Shown here one piece after another: positions 45,304 through 54,189 of a stretch of DNA of 64,000 nt (within the stretch, counting starts at the first letter, position 1; every line of letters begins with the position of its first letter). A program made the translations under genes and the position numbers. Source of the DNA: Rhodospirillales bacterium (lineage in GTDB: Bacteria; Pseudomonadota; Alphaproteobacteria; Rhodospirillales; Magnetospirillaceae). A model generated the notes under the pieces. That model was not told the DNA's origin. It worked only from the letters and a program-made list of their open reading frames with translations, and ran no database searches. The stretch is from assembly GCA_019455065.1 (NCBI GenBank), contig JACFNC010000003.1, positions 1 to 64,000 of the forward strand, given 5' to 3'.

Positions 45304-46450
45304 TTGCCCCTCCATCCCATCTGCGGGCAAGCGCGATGCAGGCCAATGCGCCAACCCCGGACGCTGCGGCCATGAAGAGGAATGCCGCACCGAACCAACT
45401 TTCATACAGATAGCCTGACGCGACCATCCCCAGTCCCGCGACAAGTCCGGCCGTGGTTGATGAGTACAGCGCTTGGGCGCGGGCGGACATTCCGGTCGGG
45501 CTTCCGCGGTTGATGAAATGCATGGCCCCCAGGTGCATGGCCCCAAACGTCGCCGCATGGAGCGTTTGCGCAACCCCTAGCACCAAAGGGTCGACCGACA
45601 CGGCCAGGGTAAGCCAGCGCACGACGCCGCCACAGCCGGCCGCGATGAGCAAGCCAACTGGACCGAGTGCCGTCACGGCGCGGTTACTGACCGCGAACAA
45701 GACCACTTCGGCGATAACCCCGACCGCCCACAGCCCACCGATGACCGTGCCGGATAGTCCGGCCGCCTGCCAATGGATAGTGGCAAAACCGTAATAAACC
45801 ATGTGGCTTGCCTGCAGCATGCCGGTAGCAACCAGGAACAAGCCGAAGATCCGGCTGCGGAGCAAGAGCGTAATCGGCGGCAGAATCGGCTTGTTGATGG
45901 GCCGTTCGACATCGGGCAGCCAAACGCCGCCGGCCAATGCAATCACGTGCAAGGCGAGAATCGCCCAGAGTACCAAGTCGATCCGTCCGCCCAGGAATTG
46001 ACCGCCGGCTGCGACCGCGGCAATGAAGGCGAGTGAACCCCAGAGCCGGATTCGCCCATAATCCAGATTTCGCTCGATCGCGGTGATGATCGCGAGGTTG
46101 TCCGCAATCGGCATCAAGGATGAAAAGAAGCCTGCGGACACCACGGTCACCGCCAGCAATGCCCAGAAACCATCCGTCACCGCGAACAGCCCGTAGGCGA
46201 AGAAGCTGCCGATTACCAAGAAGATCAGTGGGCGACGCCGGTCGCCGCGTCGGTCGACGATGTGGCCGACCAACGGGTTTGCGGCAACCCTCACCAGGAA
46301 AGTGGCAGCAAGCGCCAAGCCGATCTCTTGCGCGTTCAATCCACGGGACTGCAGCCAAACCGGCCAATAAGGCAACAGTACGCCCATGATGAAAAAGATT
46401 GCGGCGTAGAAGAAGGATAGTCGCAGTGCCGAGGATTTTGCGGAATTCAT
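45296..46450 (-). CDS. MFS transporter, PPP/HcaT-like family
   Basis: 384 residues with twelve hydrophobic segments. N-terminal SSALRLSFFYAAIFFIMGVL and the loop [17 protein letters not shown] (MFS motif A position) are typical of the MFS_1-like phenylpropionate permease group. It is the last gene of the hup operon and starts 43 bp after hupT. Substrate unknown; a link to hydrogen metabolism (for instance nickel or an organic acid) would be speculative. Confidence 0.82.
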   Translation of the reverse strand: MNSAKSSALRLSFFYAAIFFIMGVLLPYWPVWLQSRGLNAQEIGLALAATFLVRVAANPLVGHIVDRRGDRRRPLIFLVIGSFFAYGLFAVTDGFWALLAVTVVSAGFFSSLMPIADNLAIITAIERNLDYGRIRLWGSLAFIAAVAAGGQFLGGRIDLVLWAILALHVIALAGGVWLPDVERPINKPILPPITLLLRSRIFGLFLVATGMLQASHMVYYGFATIHWQAAGLSGTVIGGLWAVGVIAEVVLFAVSNRAVTALGPVGLLIAAGCGGVVRWLTLAVSVDPLVLGVAQTLHAATFGAMHLGAMHFINRGSPTGMSARAQALYSSTTAGLVAGLGMVASGYLYESWFGAAFLFMAAASGVGALACIALARRWDGGAIK

Positions 46451-46493
46451 GGAGACGCACTGTCGAGTGCCGGCGTGTGCTTGGCAAGCCTCT

Positions 46494-47831
46494 TCAGGCC
46501 GCAGGCACCGTAAATGCGAAGCACGCCCCGCCCTGCGGGCGGTTCGATGCTTCTATCGTGCCGCCATGGTCCTTGATGATGCCATAGCTCACCCACAGCC
46601 CCAGCCCTGTTCCCTGTCCCACTGGCTTCGTGGTGAAAAAAGGATCGAAGACCAATAGAAGGTTTTCATCCGCGATGCCTGGGCCGTTGTCCATCACGGC
46701 TACTCTGTAGCCCGTTCCTCCTTCACGCGACGCCGAAATTTCTACCTCGCGCGGCTGTGAGGACGCCGTGGTAAGGGCATCCATGGCGTTCTGAACCAGA
46801 TTGACAACGACTTGGTGCATCTGCCCGGAATGGCCTCGAACCGTCATCGTCTCTGGCAATGATATCTTCATGGCGATCGGATGGCGCATACCCTTGGTTG
46901 CCCACTGCACCGCGGTGCGAATGGTATCCGAAAGGTTGAAAGTTTCCGCGTCGCCGGTCCGGGAGAACGACAAGCGCCTGAGATTTTTCACGGTGTCGGC
47001 CAGCCGTTCCGCACCTTCGAGCGTGCCATCAATCAACGGTTGGAGATCGGCGAGAAGGTGGTCGATCCTGAGATCGCGGCGCAAGGCTGAGATCTGGGAG
47101 GTTTCCGCTCCGTTATGCAGGGCCTCGAGATACGCCGCCAAACGTTCTCGATAGCGGTTCAGCGTGTGAACGTTCCCATAGATGAAGCTAATAGGATTGT
47201 TGAGCTCGTGGGCGACGCCGGCGACGAGGCGACCCAGCGAGGCCATTTTCTCGGCCTGTATGAGTTGCTGCTGCGCCTGCTGCAGTTCTGCGTGAGCGGT
47301 ATTCAGCGCCTCGTACGCCCGTCGCAACTCGCCCACCGGCCGCCCCATCAGCACCATCCCCGCCGGCCTGCCGCGCTGGTCGTAGCGAATGGAGCAGTTC
47401 ATCGCAACCGGTTCGGTCGGTCCATCCGGAGTGCGCATTCGAACCTCGCAGTCCTGCAATCCGCCTTCGCTTAACCGTTCCGAGAATCGGCGCGAGGATT
47501 CGTCTTCCACGAACAAGCTGCGAACCGGGCGTCCTGAGAGCGCATGCTCTCCGAGGCCCGTGAGGTCCAGAAAAGCTTTGTTGACCTGTTGAATTCGCCC
47601 TTTCGCATCACAGACCACCAGGATGTCGGACATCGAAGCCAGCACGCTGCCGATGAAGCGCTGGGCTTCCTCGAGGGCTTTGTTTTTTTCTTCGAGGTTT
47701 ACCTCGTAGCGGATGAGGTCGGAGTAGACCTCCTCCATTTTCTCGATAACCTCGATCCACGCGGTTTCCTGTTCTCCGGAGAGGCTCGGCAAGTCATGGT
47801 TTCGCATTGACGTCGAGGGCGCCGCAGGCAT
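46494..47831 (-). CDS. hupT: Hydrogenase-regulating sensor histidine kinase HupT/HoxJ
   Basis: 445 residues from ATG 47831 (GTG 47843, overlapping the hupR end, is also possible). No membrane span. N-terminal coiled coil (MEEVYSDLIRYEVNLEEKNK), a PAS domain about 60-170 (VLASMSDILVVCDAKGRIQQ), a dimerisation domain with the phospho-acceptor VAGVAHELNNPISFIYGNV, and an HATPase with VNLVQNAMDAL and DNGPGIADENLLLVFDPFFT. In Rhodobacter and Ralstonia the orthologue signals hydrogen detected by the HupUV sensor. Confidence 0.87.
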   Translation of the reverse strand: MPAAPSTSMRNHDLPSLSGEQETAWIEVIEKMEEVYSDLIRYEVNLEEKNKALEEAQRFIGSVLASMSDILVVCDAKGRIQQVNKAFLDLTGLGEHALSGRPVRSLFVEDESSRRFSERLSEGGLQDCEVRMRTPDGPTEPVAMNCSIRYDQRGRPAGMVLMGRPVGELRRAYEALNTAHAELQQAQQQLIQAEKMASLGRLVAGVAHELNNPISFIYGNVHTLNRYRERLAAYLEALHNGAETSQISALRRDLRIDHLLADLQPLIDGTLEGAERLADTVKNLRRLSFSRTGDAETFNLSDTIRTAVQWATKGMRHPIAMKISLPETMTVRGHSGQMHQVVVNLVQNAMDALTTASSQPREVEISASREGGTGYRVAVMDNGPGIADENLLLVFDPFFTTKPVGQGTGLGLWVSYGIIKDHGGTIEASNRPQGGACFAFTVPAA

Positions 47832-47832
47832 G

Positions 47833-49263
47833 TCAATTCTCACGCTCCAGGCCGTAACGCTGCAGCTTTCCGCGTAACCCCACCCGTGAGAGGCCTAGTT
47901 CTTCCGCCACACGGCTTATGTTCCAACGGTGCCGGGCGAGGGCGCCGCGAATTATGCCGTGCTCCAAGCTTTCCACCTGTTCGCGCAGAGTCCTGTTCCC
48001 CCCGTCGCTTGCGCCATTAGTGGGCTTGGCTCCGCGCGTTTGCTCGGAAAGGAGCTCCTCGCCGAGCGCGTCATCATCCGCCAAAGCGACCATCCGCTGA
48101 ATCTCGTTTTGCAACTCCCTGACGTTGCCGGGCCACTCATAGGTACAAAGGCGTGCCAACGCTCCGCGCGTAAAGCCGCTTATTGGTTTCCCGAAAGAAT
48201 GCGAGGTTTCACGCAGTAAGCTCTCGGCCAGCAAGGGAATATCCATGGGCCGTTCCCTCAGAGAGGGCAGATGAATCGGGAAGGCCGCCAAGCGATAATA
48301 GAGATCTTGACGGAACCTTCCTTCGCGTACCTCTTCCACGAGGTCTCGATTGGTGGCCGAAATCACGCGGACGTCGACCCGGCGTGTGAGTCGAGCACCC
48401 AAGGGGCGGATCTCACCCTCCTGGAGCACCCGTAGAAGCTTCACCTGAAAGGCAGCCGAGGTTTCGCCGATCTCGTCGAGAAAGATTGTGCCTCCATTGG
48501 CCTGCTCGAATAGGCCGATACGGTCCTCGTATGCGCCGGTGAACGCACCCTTCTTACAGCCGAAGAGTTCGCTCTCCAGCAATTGGTCGGGTAGCGCGCC
48601 GCAGTTCTCGACGACGAAAGGCTTTTCCGCACGGTCGCTGTTGTAGTGGATAGCCCGCGCAAGAAGTTCCTTTCCCGTTCCCGACTCGCCCGTTATCAGC
48701 ACCGATATGTCATATGCCGAAATCTTTGCTGCCAGGTCGCGTATCTCGCGCAGAGGTGAATTTTCGGCGTGGAGGATGCGATCGAAGTGGTGACAATTGC
48801 GCAGGACGCGCTTCTTTCGCGCTACGACCCGCCTCAGCGTACTTGGCGTTAGCTTCATCTCGATACTTGCACTCTCGTTCTCGCGTTGAAGGCGATAGAG
48901 AGTCACCGCGCCATGCACGGCTGTCAGGAGTTCGGCCGGATCCCATGGTTTGGTGATATACTTGTAGATGCCGGCCTCATTGACCCCCGCGATTATGTCG
49001 TCGGAATCCGTGTAGCCCGAGATGATCATCCGTACGGGGTCTGGCCACCGGGCGCGAACCGTCTTCAGGAATTCAACCCCCGGTCGGCCAGGCATCCGCT
49101 GGTCGCACATGATGGCATGCACCATCTCGGATTCGAGCAGGCTTTCGGCTTCCGATGCGTTGGAAGCAGTGAGAACCTCGAAGTCCTCGCCGAGCACACG
49201 TCGAAGCGCTTCCTGCGATCGAACTTCGTCGTCGACCACCAACACAATCGGAAGGTCAGTCAT
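47833..49263 (-). CDS. hupR: NtrC-family response regulator HupR/HoxA
   Basis: 476 residues. Receiver domain with LVVDDEVRSQEALRRVL and the phospho-Asp in IMCDQRMPGRPGVEFL. AAA+ domain: GESGTGKELLARAIHYNSDR (Walker A), the intact sigma-54 contact motif GAFTGA in GCKKGAFTGAYEDRIG, and GGTIFLDEIGETSAA (Walker B). C-terminal Fis-type helix-turn-helix (NISRVAEELGLSRVGLRGKL). R. capsulatus HupR is known to work without sigma-54; here the GAFTGA loop is complete, pointing to sigma-54 activation. Confidence 0.9.
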   Translation of the reverse strand: MTDLPIVLVVDDEVRSQEALRRVLGEDFEVLTASNASEAESLLESEMVHAIMCDQRMPGRPGVEFLKTVRARWPDPVRMIISGYTDSDDIIAGVNEAGIYKYITKPWDPAELLTAVHGAVTLYRLQRENESASIEMKLTPSTLRRVVARKKRVLRNCHHFDRILHAENSPLREIRDLAAKISAYDISVLITGESGTGKELLARAIHYNSDRAEKPFVVENCGALPDQLLESELFGCKKGAFTGAYEDRIGLFEQANGGTIFLDEIGETSAAFQVKLLRVLQEGEIRPLGARLTRRVDVRVISATNRDLVEEVREGRFRQDLYYRLAAFPIHLPSLRERPMDIPLLAESLLRETSHSFGKPISGFTRGALARLCTYEWPGNVRELQNEIQRMVALADDDALGEELLSEQTRGAKPTNGASDGGNRTLREQVESLEHGIIRGALARHRWNISRVAEELGLSRVGLRGKLQRYGLEREN

Positions 49264-49363
49264 TGCTCCCCCTAGGAACGGCTGGCGGGATTCTAGCCTA
49301 ACCGCGGTCGGGGGGCGAGCGGGATGTCAGGAAGGTTGCCGTTACTGGCAGGGAAGATGCCAG

Positions 49364-50446
49364 TCAACCGTGCTCATAGCGGAGGGCGGTAAGGCCGGCG
49401 ATCCACGCTTGGCCAAGGCTCAGGGCGGAGTCGCCGGGCGACAATCGGCGGGGAAGGATGGGTGTGAGGCCGTTCTCGGTCAAGGCCGCCACCAATCCCG
49501 AGGTCAACACCCGGTTGGTGAAGCAGCCGCCTGCCAAGGCGATCCCGGTCAATCCATTCTCCGCCGCCGCTTGAGTCACCCAATCCGCTACTGCGGCGAT
49601 CAGGGTTCCATGAAACAGATCGGCGCCCTCCTGGGGAGAGCAGTCCGCAATGCCGCCGAGAAGAGGCAGCAAGTCAAGAGTTCCGCCGGTGATGCGCCAC
49701 CCCCCCTGCATGACCTTCGGTCGGCTGACGAGGCGTTCCAAAGCCTTGGGCCCGTCGCCTTCCCGCTTGACCGTGGGGTGGATGCCGAGCAGGCCGCAAG
49801 CGGCGTCAAACAGCCGTCCGCAGCTAGAGGTTTCGAGGAAACCACCCCGTTCGAGGGTGCTCGTCAGGAAACCCGCCGCTTTCTGATCTGCGAAACGCAA
49901 CGGGATTTCGCCGCCTCTTCCGATTCTCCACAGCACGGCCCCCGCCATGCGCCACGGTTCTCTTATGGCGGCATCGCCTCCAGGTTGCGGCAACAAAGCC
50001 AGGTTCCCGAGGCGAACGAAATCCGGCCCTTCGACGAAGAGTAGTTCGCCGCCCCAAGCTTCTTCCGCCGGCCCCAAGCCGAAGCCGTCCAAAGCAACCC
50101 CGATCAGCGGCCCGAGGTGTCCGTTCTCGGCGGCGACGGCCGCGATATGGGCGTGGTGATGCTGAACGGCGAGGGGCTGGATCCCGCAGGCGAGGGCAAA
50201 ACGGGTGGATGGAAGGTCGGGATGGAGGTCGTGAGCCACCAGTCGCGGTGCCACCTCGAGGTGGAGGCACATACGTTCTATGGTACGTTCGAAACGAGCG
50301 AAATCCTCCTGTCTGTGAAGGTCGCCGAGAAGGGGCGAAATGAAGGCCTGTTCGCCCTTTGTTGCGCATACGGTATTGTTCAGAAGTGCTCCGACAGCGA
50401 GAACGGGAGGTACCGATTTCGCGAGGTCGATCGTCAATTCGACCAT
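49364..50446 (-). CDS. Stand-alone HypF C-terminal carbamoyltransferase-like domain
   Basis: 360 residues. It matches only the Kae1/TobZ-like half of HypF: GALLNNTVCATKGEQAFISP at the start, LVAHDLHPDLPSTRFALA, the metal site VQHHHAHIAAVAAENG, GVALDGFGLGPAEEAWGGEL and GIALAGGCFTNRVL. Full HypF (about 750 residues) also has acylphosphatase, zinc-finger and YrdC domains; none is here. HypF transfers a carbamoyl group toward the cyanide ligands of the NiFe site. It lies between hupV and hupR, so it may be dedicated to the sensor hydrogenase, with a full HypF needed elsewhere. Confidence 0.82.
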   Translation of the reverse strand: MVELTIDLAKSVPPVLAVGALLNNTVCATKGEQAFISPLLGDLHRQEDFARFERTIERMCLHLEVAPRLVAHDLHPDLPSTRFALACGIQPLAVQHHHAHIAAVAAENGHLGPLIGVALDGFGLGPAEEAWGGELLFVEGPDFVRLGNLALLPQPGGDAAIREPWRMAGAVLWRIGRGGEIPLRFADQKAAGFLTSTLERGGFLETSSCGRLFDAACGLLGIHPTVKREGDGPKALERLVSRPKVMQGGWRITGGTLDLLPLLGGIADCSPQEGADLFHGTLIAAVADWVTQAAAENGLTGIALAGGCFTNRVLTSGLVAALTENGLTPILPRRLSPGDSALSLGQAWIAGLTALRYEHG

Positions 50447-50539
50447 ACCCGACTCCCCATCTTAGCCATTGCGGCCTCTGCCCATCCGCGCGTCGACCAT
50501 ATCAGTCCCGAGACCTGGAAACCATCATTCGGGGCGCTG

Positions 50540-51979
50540 TCAGTGCGTCGCGCAGAAGGCGCAAGGGGCGAAGGAACGTATTATGTGCTGAATGGCTAAC
50601 GGCCCTTCTTCCCCGGAGCCAACCGGGGTGCCGGTCAGGGCCAGCTCAAGGGGGCCCGGCGTTCCCGCGGCATCGCGCGGCGACAGATTCCAAGTGCCCG
50701 CCGAGATGACCTGATAATTGGCGATACGTCCGTCCGTAACGGTCAACCAATGACCAAGACTGCCCCGCGCCCCTTCGGCAACGCCTACTGCGCGCCCCGC
50801 GAGAGGGCGGTCCGTGAGGCGGTGGAAAGGTTCACGCGGCCGCAGTTCGTTGACCCAGCGTTCCATCGCGGGGATAAGGCGCGCAGTCTCGATCATCCGC
50901 GCAACAATTCGGTTGCGGACATTACTTCCGGAGGATCTGAAGAGATCGATTACCAGTGGATGAGAGTCGATCAACTGGCGGGCCAGAGGGCCGACCTCGA
51001 CGGCCGCACCGGCCAACCGAGGCGCCTTGCACCAGCTATACGCGCGTGCTTTATCGGCATCCGGCCGCGTCGTCCCTCGCCATGGGCTCTCGGCACGGCC
51101 GGCCATCCACGAACTAACCACATCCTCGGCAACCTCATCTATATCCAGCGGTGCGGATTTTCCCATCCACAAACCGCGGGCGAAAAGCCATCCGTCGTTG
51201 TTCGGGAGTGCGCCGAAGCTCATGAGGCGGTCCGGTCCCTTGCCCAACTGTTCAAGGGCAAGATCGTCGGCGATGGCTAGGAAATGTCCCAAGTCCCCGC
51301 GGGCACCTCGCCCAAAACCTTGCCATGCTGACAAAGCCGCTCCGCTGTCCAACTCGACAATCTGTTCAAGTTCAACACCGAATACATCGTCCTCAAGGAA
51401 GCGGCGGCAATCGGCCAAAATCGAAAACAATCGGATTCTGTCACCGGCGTCGGCGGCCTTGGTTGTGCCACCCGGCTGGATCGCCAAGCCATGCGGCCAT
51501 TTGCCACCAAGCAAACCGACGATATGGAGCAGCCGAGCCCGTGCTCTGTCCGCCGCCTGTCCCGCGGTGCCCACGATTGCTGCGAAGCGTTCAGCGATGC
51601 CTCGATGCCAGGGTCGACCAGCGTACGCGGGAGCGGCAAAGTCGGGCATGAACGAAAGATAAAAATGAGAAAGATGGTCGGCCACGATCTCGCTTGCCAG
51701 AAGCAGGTTTGCGGCCAGCCTGCCGTTCGGGGGGGCATCGGCTCCACCCATTTCAGCCAAAGCGGTCGCCGCAGCAACGGAATGAGATAGTGAGCATGCA
51801 CCACAGATGCGCGGTGACACCACCATGGCATCGGCGGGATGTCGGCCCTGCAGTATCTGCTCGAATCCCCGGTAAAGGGGTACCGTTACCGAAGCTTCGC
51901 TCACCACCCCGTCGCGAACCTCAAGGGTGACCTCGAGGTCCCCGTCGACCCTGCTCAAGGGCCCGACAACCATTTTCAT
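50540..51979 (-). CDS. hupV: Regulatory [NiFe] hydrogenase large subunit HupV/HoxC
   Basis: 479 residues. Nickel-binding motifs are ICGACSLSHSVAAATAL near residue 60 and the C-terminal FAPCAFCATH. The protein ends exactly at the final His, without the extra peptide that is removed from catalytic hydrogenases; that is typical of the H2-sensing HupUV/HoxBC group. It shares a 4-bp overlap with hupU and should form the sensor dimer. Not membrane-bound. Confidence 0.9.
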   Translation of the reverse strand: MKMVVGPLSRVDGDLEVTLEVRDGVVSEASVTVPLYRGFEQILQGRHPADAMVVSPRICGACSLSHSVAAATALAEMGGADAPPNGRLAANLLLASEIVADHLSHFYLSFMPDFAAPAYAGRPWHRGIAERFAAIVGTAGQAADRARARLLHIVGLLGGKWPHGLAIQPGGTTKAADAGDRIRLFSILADCRRFLEDDVFGVELEQIVELDSGAALSAWQGFGRGARGDLGHFLAIADDLALEQLGKGPDRLMSFGALPNNDGWLFARGLWMGKSAPLDIDEVAEDVVSSWMAGRAESPWRGTTRPDADKARAYSWCKAPRLAGAAVEVGPLARQLIDSHPLVIDLFRSSGSNVRNRIVARMIETARLIPAMERWVNELRPREPFHRLTDRPLAGRAVGVAEGARGSLGHWLTVTDGRIANYQVISAGTWNLSPRDAAGTPGPLELALTGTPVGSGEEGPLAIQHIIRSFAPCAFCATH

Positions 51980-52983
51980 GACTTTGGCCCGTGGCCAGAA
52001 GGAGGCACAAGGACATTGTCGGCGCGAGCGTTCCGGCGTACCCGGGTCGGCATCGCAGAACGCGACAGCGCTGCAAGTGCCACGTACCAGGCTTTTGGCA
52101 TGTCATCCGGCAAGCCATCCGGAATGCCGGCTACCTTGGCGGTTTCAAGAAATGGAACCTCCTTATGCTCAAACCCCGGCGACGTACAGGCGACGCATGC
52201 GAATCCACCATCCGTGCACGATCCTAGCCCGTTCCAGCGGCGAACATTGCAATCGCCCGGAGCTTGGGTCGCTTTGCATCCGAGATTCTCCATCAGACAA
52301 CCGCGTTCCGAGGGAGTTTCGGCCGCGGCCTTGAATTCGTAGAATTCGTTGCGCGAGCACCCGTGGTGGGCAAGGTGGTCGGCGAAAAAGCGGGGCCGCC
52401 GAAATTCGTCGAGTTCGTCTGCCGACAATCCACCGATCGCGAGTGCGGCCAAGGTTTCGGCAATCCAGCCAGGATGTGGCGCACATCCGGCGACGTTGAT
52501 GACCGGCAGTCCCGCCGCCGAAAGATAACCCTCGCCCAGCAACCCGCCTGGGTCGGTCGCCAGCCACTGTAGTCCGGTGCCGTCCGTAGGGTTGACGTCG
52601 GCTGTGGGAAAGCCGCCGAACGCAGCGCAACTTCCGACCGCGACCGTGTAGCGGCTGACTGCCGCCAAGTCGGCGATCATCGCGGCAACGGGGCGTGAAG
52701 AGCCGGCCAACATCTGGGCCTTCCCACTGCCGCCTGGTCCGCGCAGCATGGCGCCTTCGACGACAAGGCAATCGAGGCGAACCGAGCCATCCAACACTGT
52801 ATCGAAAATCCGAAGCGCCTCGGCGCCATTCTCCCGACTCAAACTCGGATGCCAAAGAAGGCTGATGCCGAACCGCCGCAACCAGTCGGTTAGGCCTACG
52901 TCCTCGATGAGTCCGGCGGACGCCGCGCACCCTCCGCAGCTGCCGGCCTGTATCCAAAGCAACGTGAAGTCCGTCCCGCGCAT
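51976..52983 (-). CDS. hupU: Regulatory [NiFe] hydrogenase small subunit HupU/HoxB
   Basis: 335 residues. It starts directly with FTLLWIQAGSCGGCAASAGL and has no Tat signal or C-terminal anchor, unlike uptake HupS; so it stays in the cytoplasm as a hydrogen sensor. Cluster ligands are seen in VAVGSCAAFGGFPTADVNPT, NVAGCAPHPGW, HHGCSRNEFYEF and LGCKATQAPGDCNVRRWNGL, then CVACTSPGFEHK. First gene of the hup operon. Confidence 0.9.
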   Translation of the reverse strand: MRGTDFTLLWIQAGSCGGCAASAGLIEDVGLTDWLRRFGISLLWHPSLSRENGAEALRIFDTVLDGSVRLDCLVVEGAMLRGPGGSGKAQMLAGSSRPVAAMIADLAAVSRYTVAVGSCAAFGGFPTADVNPTDGTGLQWLATDPGGLLGEGYLSAAGLPVINVAGCAPHPGWIAETLAALAIGGLSADELDEFRRPRFFADHLAHHGCSRNEFYEFKAAAETPSERGCLMENLGCKATQAPGDCNVRRWNGLGSCTDGGFACVACTSPGFEHKEVPFLETAKVAGIPDGLPDDMPKAWYVALAALSRSAMPTRVRRNARADNVLVPPSGHGPKS

Positions 52984-53150
52984 GTTCGCCCCACATCAAC
53001 CGAGCAAGCTTAGGCAGGCAACGGGCTGGATCGCAAGGGAAGGGAAAAAAGCGAGGCGGCGACGCGGCCACCGCCTCGGAGGGAGGCAACACTCCACTGC
53101 CGCATAAGCCGGGCGGAAAACCGGCACGTGCAGCGAGTTGCCGTATCCAG

Positions 53151-53166
53151 AGCAATGTCCGTGCCA
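53151..53166 (-). promoter_or_regulatory. Sigma-54 (-24/-12) promoter of the hup operon
   Basis: On the minus strand the sequence reads TGGCACG-GACA-TTGCT, a perfect match to the RpoN consensus TGGCACG-N4-TTGC(A/T), with GG and GC correctly spaced. It points toward hupU, whose start is about 170 bp downstream. The NtrC-type regulator encoded in the same operon makes a functional link likely. The 287-bp gap 52984-53270 otherwise contains no gene I can support. Confidence 0.8.
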
Positions 53167-53270
53167 TTTCGGCAGGAGCCAAGTTTCCTGCTAAGCCCGT
53201 CATCGGCATCGCCGATTGATAACCGCAAGCCGGCAGCTACGCTTCCATTTCTGGAAAGCAATATTCCAGG

Positions 53271-53948
53271 CTAGTTTAGGGTGCTCGCGGCGCCGCGGAA
53301 GCTTCGATTGGCCGCGATCGCCGCCTGCGTCCGATTATTCACGCCGAGCTTCTTCATGATCGACTTCACATGCACCTTGACCGTTCCCTCGAGCATGCCC
53401 AAGGAGCGGGCGATCTCCTTGTTCGAATAGCCGAGCGTGAGAAGCTTCAGGACCTGAGTCTCACGTGGGGTCAAGGACTTGAAGTCGGGATTGAAGTCGC
53501 TGTTCTCGTCGAGCGGGGACCCTTCGGCTTCGGCCATCTGACTCACCTCTTCGGGAGTCACGGCTTGTGCCGGCACGTAGAGTTCCCCCGAAAGCACGAG
53601 CGGCAAGACATGCTTCAGGATTTCGCCGTTCGAAGACTTGAGGATATAGCCTTTGGCCCCCGATTCGATGGCCGCGCGGATGGTCGATCGCTGACGCGAC
53701 CCGGAGACGATCACGACTGGCACTGGCGGCAGGGTTTCTACGAACTTCTTGAGGTCGTTGATGCCGTTCAATCCAGGCATCATGAGATCGAGCAGGATCA
53801 GGTCGAGATGTGGTGCCTCATGGGCAATGCGCTGAGTCTCCTCCGCGCTGCTCGCCTGAAGAATCGTCACGTCGTCATAAAGCCCTTCAAGGGCTAGGGA
53901 GATGCCGTAACGGAACAACGCATGATCGTCGGCTATCAGTACTACCAC
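53271..53948 (-). CDS. NarL/FixJ-type response regulator with LuxR DNA-binding domain
   Basis: 225 residues from GTG 53948. Receiver domain: VVLIADDHALFRYGISLALE, phospho-Asp in LILLDLMMPGLNGINDL, and SGAKGYILKSSNGEI with the conserved Lys. The C-terminal HTH reads LTPRETQVLKLLTLGYSNKE and GTVKVHVKSIMKKLGVNNRT. Orphan: no histidine kinase next to it. About 240 bp between its start and the next gene hold no coding region I accept. Confidence 0.88.
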   Translation of the reverse strand: MVVLIADDHALFRYGISLALEGLYDDVTILQASSAEETQRIAHEAPHLDLILLDLMMPGLNGINDLKKFVETLPPVPVVIVSGSRQRSTIRAAIESGAKGYILKSSNGEILKHVLPLVLSGELYVPAQAVTPEEVSQMAEAEGSPLDENSDFNPDFKSLTPRETQVLKLLTLGYSNKEIARSLGMLEGTVKVHVKSIMKKLGVNNRTQAAIAANRSFRGAASTLN

Positions 53949-54189
53949 GTCGGACGCCTCGCTATTGGGCTCAGCCGATGAACGGTATCATGAGGGGGCT
54001 TCCTAACGAAAATCCATCTTTTGGAGATTATCGCGAAAGCTATATCCACCCAGTGTCGGCAAGCGGCTGAATATGGCACGGAGAATTGCGACCCTCGGGC
54101 TATGTAATCTTTTCCCGCGAACAGTCAATCACCATGGCATACGTTTCACGACTTTCGCTACTTGGGATGATGCCTTATATCCTTTTTCG

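Noticed and set aside
53125-53145. Second RpoN-like site on the plus strand (CGGCACG..TTGCC)
   Set aside because: GG and GC elements are 5 bp too far apart for a -24/-12 promoter.
53010-53261. 83-codon minus-strand frame between hupU and the LuxR-type regulator
   Set aside because: It covers the sigma-54 promoter, has low-complexity Arg/Ser sequence and no recognisable family.
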